Below are positions 6,325 to 10,958 of a DNA stretch of 10,958 nt, piece after piece (the stretch's first letter is position 1; each line of letters starts with the position of its first letter). Under the pieces are notes generated by a model. That model was not told the origin of the DNA, searched no databases, and saw only the letters and a list, made by a program, of their open reading frames with translations. The DNA is taken from the NCBI GenBank assembly GCA_934271525.1, contig CAKQRL010000023.1:1-10958 (forward strand). The letters run 5' to 3'. Origin of the DNA: an uncultured Rhodocyclaceae bacterium (GTDB lineage Bacteria; Pseudomonadota; Gammaproteobacteria; Burkholderiales; Rhodocyclaceae). The position numbers were made by a program, and so were the translations under genes.

Positions 6325-8673
6325 ATGCCAGCGGACAAAAAAACACAAAAAGATTCGGTAAAAACAGCGGAAAAACAATCGCCTGCCCAAGCAGAAAAAT
6401 CGGTAGCCGTAACCCAAAAAACAGCGCCGAAAAAAACAACCAAAAAAACAGCGGAAAAAGCCCAATCGGCAGAAAAAGCGTCAGTTAAAAAACCTGCTGC
6501 CAAAAAAGTTGAAAAAAAATCTGCGTTGACCGTGGAAAAAAGCGAAAAGCCTGAAAAAGTCGCTAAAAAAACGCTTAAAAAGGCAGAATCTGCCAAAAAA
6601 TCTGCTGAAAAAACAGCGGAAAAAACGCTTAAAAAGTCAGAATCTGCCAAAAAAACAGCAGCAAAAACCGCAAGCAAAGCAACTTCCAAGGCAGCGTCAA
6701 AAGCCAGCACTAAAACAGCGAGCAAGTCTGCCAAAAACGATGCCGATGAACGTGCGATTTTGGAATCCCGCCACGTCAACGTCAAAGCGCTTATTCGTTT
6801 GGGCAAAGACCGCGGTTACTTGACCTATGCCGAAATCAACGACCATTTGCCAGACGAAATGGGCAATGCCGATAGTTTGGACAATATCGTCAGCACCTTG
6901 TCGGACTTGAACATTCGCGTGTGCGATGAAGCGCCCAGCGCCGAAGAGTTGTTGATGAACGATGCGGCTGCCACATCCTCTGATGATGAAGAAGTGGAAG
7001 AAGTAGCGCAAACCTTATCTGCTGATTCAGAATTCGGCGGGCGCACCACCGACCCAGTGCGCATGTATATGCGCGAAATGGGCACGGTTGAGCTTTTAAA
7101 CCGCGAAGAAGAACAAAAAATTGCCAAACGCATTGAGGACGGCTTAAAAGCCATGGTGCACGCCATTGCCGCCTGCCCTTCCACCATTGAAGAAATTTTG
7201 ATGTTGGCCGAGCGCATTAAAAATGATGAAATGCCCATCGGCGATATGGTCGACGGCTTGGCAGAGTTAGATGCTTTAGAAAAATTAGAAGAACAAGCCT
7301 TGGCAGAAGAAGCCGCGGTGGAAAAAGAAGTCTCCGAAGCATTAGACGATGCGGATGCCAGCGATGCTGAAGATTCAGAAGATAGTGAAGAATCCGAAGA
7401 AACAGACGAAGCCGCCGCCGCTTCTAATAACGAAGCCGCCAACGCCGAGCTAAAACGTTTGGCATTAGAACGCTTTGCCGAAATTCAAAGCATTTACCAA
7501 CAAATGTTGACGGCTTTAAAACGCGAAAAAACAGGTTCAAAAAGCACAAAATATTTAAACTTACAAGGCAAAATCCGCGATATTTTGATGGGCATTCGTT
7601 TCACATCCAAAATGACCGAGCGCTTGTGCGATGAAATGCGGCAAGTCAAAGAACAAATCCGTGAAAGCGAAGCGACAATTCGCCGCATTTGCGTGGATGT
7701 CGTCAGAATGCCGCGCGAACATTTTTTTGCCGAATTTGCGCCAAGAATGACGGATTTGTCATGGGTTTACGCAGAATTAGAACAACCCAAAAAAACCTTC
7801 CACGACGTTTTGGTGCGCAAAGCGCCCAACATTTTGGAAGAACAGAAAAAATTGTTGGCATTAGAAGAACGCGCAAAAATTAGTGTGAGCGAATTAAAAG
7901 ATATTTGCGGACAAATGACGATGGGAGAATCCAGCGCACGCCAAGCCAAGCACGAGATGACCGAAGCCAATTTGCGTTTGGTGATTTCCATTGCCAAAAA
8001 ATACACCAACCGCGGTTTGCAGTTTTTGGATTTGATTCAAGAAGGCAATATCGGTTTGATGAAAGCGGTGGATAAATTTGAATACCGCCGCGGCTATAAG
8101 TTTTCAACTTATGCCACGTGGTGGATTCGCCAAGCCATTACGCGCTCTATTGCCGACCAAGCGCGCACCATTCGCATTCCCGTGCATATGATTGAAACCA
8201 TCAACAAAATGAATCGCATCTCCCGCCAAATTTTGCAAGAAACAGGCACTGAACCCGATGCGGCAACGTTGGCAAAACGCATGGAAATGCCAGAAGAAAA
8301 AATTCGCAAAATTTTAAAAATTGCCAAAGAACCGGTTTCTATGGAAGCGCCTGTTGGCGATGATGAAGATTCGCATTTGGGTGATTTTTTGGAAGACCAA
8401 AGCACTTTGGAACCATCAGAAGCGGCAATGTTTTCTAATTTGCGCGGTGTAACCAAAGAAATTTTGGATTCTTTAACGCCGCGTGAAGCCAAGGTTTTGC
8501 GCATGCGTTTTGGCATTGAAATGAGTTCCGACCACACTTTGGAAGAAGTAGGCAAACAATTTGATGTGACTCGTGAGCGCATTCGCCAAATTGAAGCCAA
8601 GGCATTGCGCAAGTTGCGGCATCCTTCGCGCTCAGATAAATTGCGTAGTTTTTTAGACCATAATAAAAATTAA
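6325..8673 (+). CDS. rpoD: RNA polymerase primary sigma factor (sigma-70)
   Basis: The housekeeping sigma factor, 782 residues from ATG 6325. The order is: a Lys/Ala/Ser-rich extension (1 to about 140) with a tandem 18-residue repeat; region 1.1 (about 149-215, ALIRLGKDRGYLTYAEINDH); region 1.2 (about 240-275, DPVRMYMREMGTVELLNREE); a non-conserved region with an acidic Asp/Glu/Ser stretch (about 333-368); region 2 (about 545-620) with NLRLVISIAKKY and the -10-recognising ATWWIRQAITRSIADQ; region 3; and region 4.2 (about 739-765, TLEEVGKQFDVTRERIRQIE), the helix-turn-helix that reads the -35 box. Lys/Ala-rich extensions are also known from Burkholderiales RpoD. It follows lpxL by 56 bp rather than dnaG, and a tRNA begins 8 nt after its stop. 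The region-2 and region-4 sequences are intact. Confidence 0.97.
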   Translation: MPADKKTQKDSVKTAEKQSPAQAEKSVAVTQKTAPKKTTKKTAEKAQSAEKASVKKPAAKKVEKKSALTVEKSEKPEKVAKKTLKKAESAKKSAEKTAEKTLKKSESAKKTAAKTASKATSKAASKASTKTASKSAKNDADERAILESRHVNVKALIRLGKDRGYLTYAEINDHLPDEMGNADSLDNIVSTLSDLNIRVCDEAPSAEELLMNDAAATSSDDEEVEEVAQTLSADSEFGGRTTDPVRMYMREMGTVELLNREEEQKIAKRIEDGLKAMVHAIAACPSTIEEILMLAERIKNDEMPIGDMVDGLAELDALEKLEEQALAEEAAVEKEVSEALDDADASDAEDSEDSEESEETDEAAAASNNEAANAELKRLALERFAEIQSIYQQMLTALKREKTGSKSTKYLNLQGKIRDILMGIRFTSKMTERLCDEMRQVKEQIRESEATIRRICVDVVRMPREHFFAEFAPRMTDLSWVYAELEQPKKTFHDVLVRKAPNILEEQKKLLALEERAKISVSELKDICGQMTMGESSARQAKHEMTEANLRLVISIAKKYTNRGLQFLDLIQEGNIGLMKAVDKFEYRRGYKFSTYATWWIRQAITRSIADQARTIRIPVHMIETINKMNRISRQILQETGTEPDAATLAKRMEMPEEKIRKILKIAKEPVSMEAPVGDDEDSHLGDFLEDQSTLEPSEAAMFSNLRGVTKEILDSLTPREAKVLRMRFGIEMSSDHTLEEVGKQFDVTRERIRQIEAKALRKLRHPSRSDKLRSFLDHNKN
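6523..6536 (+). repeat. Single half-site of the palindromic repeat inside rpoD
   Basis: GCGTTGACCGTGGA is identical to the right arm of palindrome copy 3 (4116-4129) but stands alone, with no partner arm, inside the Lys/Ala-rich coding region of rpoD, where it encodes ALTVE. A match of this length outside the intergenic elements is unlikely to be chance and shows that the word also occurs unpaired. Confidence 0.55.
6571..6678 (+). repeat. 54-bp tandem duplication in rpoD
   Basis: Two adjacent 54-bp units (6571-6624, 6625-6678) encode TLKKAESAKKSAEKTAEK and TLKKSESAKKTAAKTASK. The first 33 bases differ by about two substitutions, while the remainder is more diverged. The unit keeps the reading frame, so copy-number change would alter the length of the basic extension but not break the protein. 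Confidence 0.8.
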
Positions 8674-8681
8674 AACAAAAA

Positions 8682-8758
<77 letters not shown>

Positions 8759-8790
8759 GTTTTTTTGAAAATATTGCCGACCACTATTTT

Positions 8791-8841
8791 TCCACGGTAA
8801 ACGCCAAAAAAATTTGAAAAAAATAATTGGTTTACCGTGGA
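8791..8841. terminator. Palindromic repeat copy 4, terminator after the tRNA
   Basis: Arms TCCACGGTAAAC (8791-8802) and GTTTACCGTGGA (8830-8841) flank an AT-rich core that on the minus strand reads ATTTTTTTCAAATTTTTTTGG. The + strand stem is followed by TTTTTATTTTT, so it should terminate the lpxL-rpoD-tRNA transcript. On the minus strand the arm supplies the TAA stop (8832-8834) of the broken membrane-protein gene. Confidence 0.83.
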
Positions 8842-10742
8842 TTTTTATTTTTCAACGACAAAACCCACGCCAAAAGACCAATAATTGCGGTAGTGCTTAA
8901 AATTGGAATAGGGCTCAATAACGCGAATGGGAGACAATCGCCATACCAGCGATGAACACAGCGCTGGCAAAAGCACAAAACCCAGCCGAAAAGGCAAATA
9001 CCAAAAAAGCGTTGTGTTTCAAACGCATTACCAAAAAAATGCTGACAAAATAAAAACCGCAAAAGCCATTGCCACAAAAACAATGTGCGAAAAAACGGGC
9101 AGGTTTTCATAAAGCGCCGTATAAATTTTTTCCTGCAAGGGCGAAAACGCAATCTGCCACTCGTTTTCAGGGAAATTTTGCAAGGTGTTTTTCCACAAAG
9201 GCAACGCCTTTTGCTGAATGTTTTCAGGCGTTTTGATAACCGATTTTACCCAACCCGCAACATCGTCATCCATAGGATTTTGAAACCACATAGCAGAAAA
9301 AAATCGTGCTTCGTGCCGTGCAAAATTGGCAGGATATTTACTGATCGCCGCAACTACACCATTGATTTCACAAGAAAAAATCAATTCATTACCGAACAAA
9401 CACGCAAAATTATCGCCATTTAGCGACTCCTTTTGATACGCTCTTCGCACATCTTCAAAACTTTTTCCTTTTCTATACCATTGCTTTGGAAAGCAACTGG
9501 AATCATCATTAGGCAAGCAAGCACCAGCCATTTGCGACAAAAGCAAATGGTTTTGTGGGTTAGAACCTATGGCAAATATTTTTGGAAAACCAAGCACAAT
9601 AACCAAACAAAGCACGGCGCTTAAAATCATCAACACCGAATATTTTTTAAAAAAGTTTTGGCAGACAAATTGTGATTTTCCAAAAACAAATAAGCCAAAA
9701 TAAAAAAGACTGGAAAAACTGAAAAAATCGCATTGTGTCGCCACAGAATTGCTAAAAATAACAAAACAAAAACAAAAATCCAAAGCGTTTTTTTAATACA
9801 TTTTCCTAAAAAATTATTCGCTGAAATTAAAAAGAAAATCACAGCGTAGGCGCAAAAAATAAAATTTGCCATTAAAATATAATTCATCGCAATAAAATTA
9901 CAAAGCGTGATATTGCCAATTAAAAGAATTCCAAAAATTAAAAAACTCCAAAATAAGCGAAAACGTAAATATAATCCAGCAATAAAAAACCAAATGCCAA
10001 AATAAAGTGTGATGCAATTCATTAAAAATATAAAATAAATATGCTTTCAAAAAATTAAAAATAATATTCCAAAAAAGAGTGTGTTGATAATCGGCGCAAA
10101 ATTGCTTTTATTAAGAGCAAGAATATAAAAAACATCAGAATCCCAAATATACCCGGGGAATCCTAACCAAAAATGAAAAGCACCGAATAAAAAGCAAACT
10201 AAAAAAGAAAGTATTAAAAAAATGCGATCTTTTTTTATTAAAATTATTTTTTCTGCAATTTTTGGCTCTGGCAAAGAATAGCGAATATGATTAAAAATAT
10301 TCAACAACATTTGCAATAGCAGCGTTAAAACAAGGATGGTGAAATAATAATGCGCAAGTGTTTTGAATATTGGAGAAAAATTGGTGGTATAAGTAAAATG
10401 TCCAATTTTTTTATCTATTAAATCTTCTAAATTCTCATCTGTTTCAAATTGCAAATTCCGCCCTTGGATTTTAATATTATCGCCAAATTCAATCTTTTCC
10501 CACACAATTTTTTTAATTTCAATCTGCGCCAAGTTTTTAGAACGCACTAAAAATTTAAGTTTTTTAAAATCAATCTGTGCTTTATAATCGCTTGGTGTTA
10601 TTTCTTTTAAATAAAAATCTGCCGTTTCTACTTTATTCGCCAGCAAAAATTGCAAAACAAAAACACTCAAAAATAACAGCGCAAAAATGGCGGTGAAAAC
10701 ACATAAAAATATTTTAATTTTTTTGGGTAAAACAATTTTCAT
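8832..10742 (-). pseudogene. Broken gene for a polytopic membrane protein, possibly GT-C or polymerase type
   Basis: Read with repairs this is one protein of about 635 residues, starting MKIVLPKKIKIFLCVF at 10742 and ending SLKNKNPR. It has an N-terminal membrane helix, a loop of about 90 residues, then many hydrophobic segments, with PGYIWDSDVFY, LWRHNAIFSVFPV and a large C-terminal extracytoplasmic loop before the last helices. The pattern recalls polytopic glycosyltransferases or polymerases of surface glycans, but I cannot name the family. Lesions: in-frame TGA at 10047-10049 with the same frame open on both sides; a one-base loss in the A6 run at 9643-9648 joining LSAKTFLK to KKYSVLM; a one-base loss in the T7 run at 9033-9039 joining ILSAFF to LVMRLKHNAFLVF; and a shift at about 8917 joining IVSHSRY to LSPIPILSTT. 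Intact neighbours with longer homopolymers argue against poor sequence quality. Probably not expressed as a working protein. Confidence 0.75.
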
Positions 10743-10958
10743 TTTTTATATTCTTTAAATAATTTCCGTTCCGTGGAAAAATGACAAATCTATTTGCCAA
10801 AACGCTTACAAAAGGTCAAATACTTTTTATCTTTTCCCAGTGTAAATTGCATTTTTATTAAAAACTATTTTTCCACGGTAAACGCCTTCTTTTTTTTCAA
10901 AAAAACTTGCCGTTCACCGTGGATTTTTATTTTCAATTTTCAAAATAGAATCTAAAAA
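10743..10958. other. Gene-free right edge
   Basis: AT-rich DNA upstream of the broken membrane-protein gene. No coding frame of interest runs through it. On the minus strand TTGACC (10822-10817) is a possible -35 box, but no well-spaced -10 follows. CCGTTCCGTGGAAAAA (10766-10781) resembles a degenerate arm of the palindrome. Copy 5 of the palindrome fills 10872-10923. The next gene lies outside the window. Confidence 0.5.
10872..10923. repeat. Palindromic repeat copy 5
   Basis: Arms TCCACGGTAAACG (10872-10884) and CGTTCACCGTGGA (10911-10923) carry one A/C mismatch at the variable base. The apex is CTTCTTTTTTTTCAAAAAAACTTG. The + strand tail is TTTTTATTTTC, but no + strand gene precedes it in the window; the minus tail AAAAATAG lacks a T-tract. 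It may still serve a minus-strand gene ending just right of the window. Confidence 0.75.

Noticed and set aside
6288..7442. Minus-strand Ser/Ala/Phe-rich open frames opposite rpoD
   Set aside because: They arise from the antisense of Lys/Ala- and Glu/Asp-rich codons and have no independent support.
8832..9152. Independent small membrane protein on the minus strand
   Set aside because: Only its last ~30 residues have membrane-helix character and they continue the repaired large protein; the earlier part is a shadow frame.
9028..9783. Independent 251-residue protein starting at 9783
   Set aside because: Its first ~40 residues are the out-of-frame antecedent of the real segment; true homology-like sequence begins near KKYSVLM, where the frame from the upstream fragment joins.
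10047..10049. In-frame TGA read as Trp or selenocysteine
   Set aside because: The intact GT2, lpxL and metK genes all end in TGA, so it is a normal stop here. The same gene has three further frameshifts, which fits decay rather than recoding.

Overview
The window looks like chromosomal DNA of an AT-rich betaproteobacterium. The MetK and RpoD proteins, and the metK / lipid A acyltransferase pairing, have the character of Burkholderiales and Neisseriales proteins as I know them. The low GC content, two tetranucleotide-repeat (contingency) glycosyltransferase genes and a decaying membrane-protein gene suggest a host-associated bacterium that varies its surface glycans. I cannot name the genus.

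Layout. (1) Positions 1-2661 hold two convergent glycosyltransferase genes: a GT2-family enzyme (+), read through (CGAA)19 at the left edge, and a GT8-family LgtC-like enzyme (-), interrupted by 15 copies of TTGA/TCAA. The GT8 gene is phase OFF as sequenced: gaining one unit or losing two restores a protein of about 460 residues. (2) Positions 2762-4069 hold a flavodoxin/2x[4Fe-4S] protein of the EFR1 type (-), divergent from queD (+). (3) Positions 4142-8758 are core genome: metK (-), divergent from an lpxL/htrB-type lipid A acyltransferase (+), followed by rpoD (+) with a long Lys/Ala-rich N-terminal extension, and a CAU-anticodon tRNA (probably tRNA-Ile2) only 8 nt behind rpoD. (4) Positions 8832-10742 are the wreck of one gene for a polytopic membrane protein of about 635 residues, broken by one in-frame TGA and three frameshifts. 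(5) Positions 10743-10958 contain no gene.

Five near-identical palindromes, each 50-52 bp between conserved TCC/GGA ends, lie in the intergenic gaps. The arms read TCCACGGTNAAC / GTTNACCGTGGA and the AT-rich apex is built around TTTTTTTCAAA. Two sit between convergent genes and one follows the tRNA, where they probably terminate transcription. Two sit where a terminator role is less clear. A lone half-site occurs inside rpoD. Constant size, conserved apex and dispersal suggest a repeat family, either a REP/MITE-like element or a DNA-uptake-sequence-like word used in inverted pairs. This is the most unusual signal in the window.

The two glycosyltransferases, the lipid A acyltransferase and possibly the dead membrane protein all fit lipooligosaccharide or surface-glycan assembly. 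The rest (SAM synthesis, queuosine precursor, housekeeping sigma factor, tRNA) is housekeeping.
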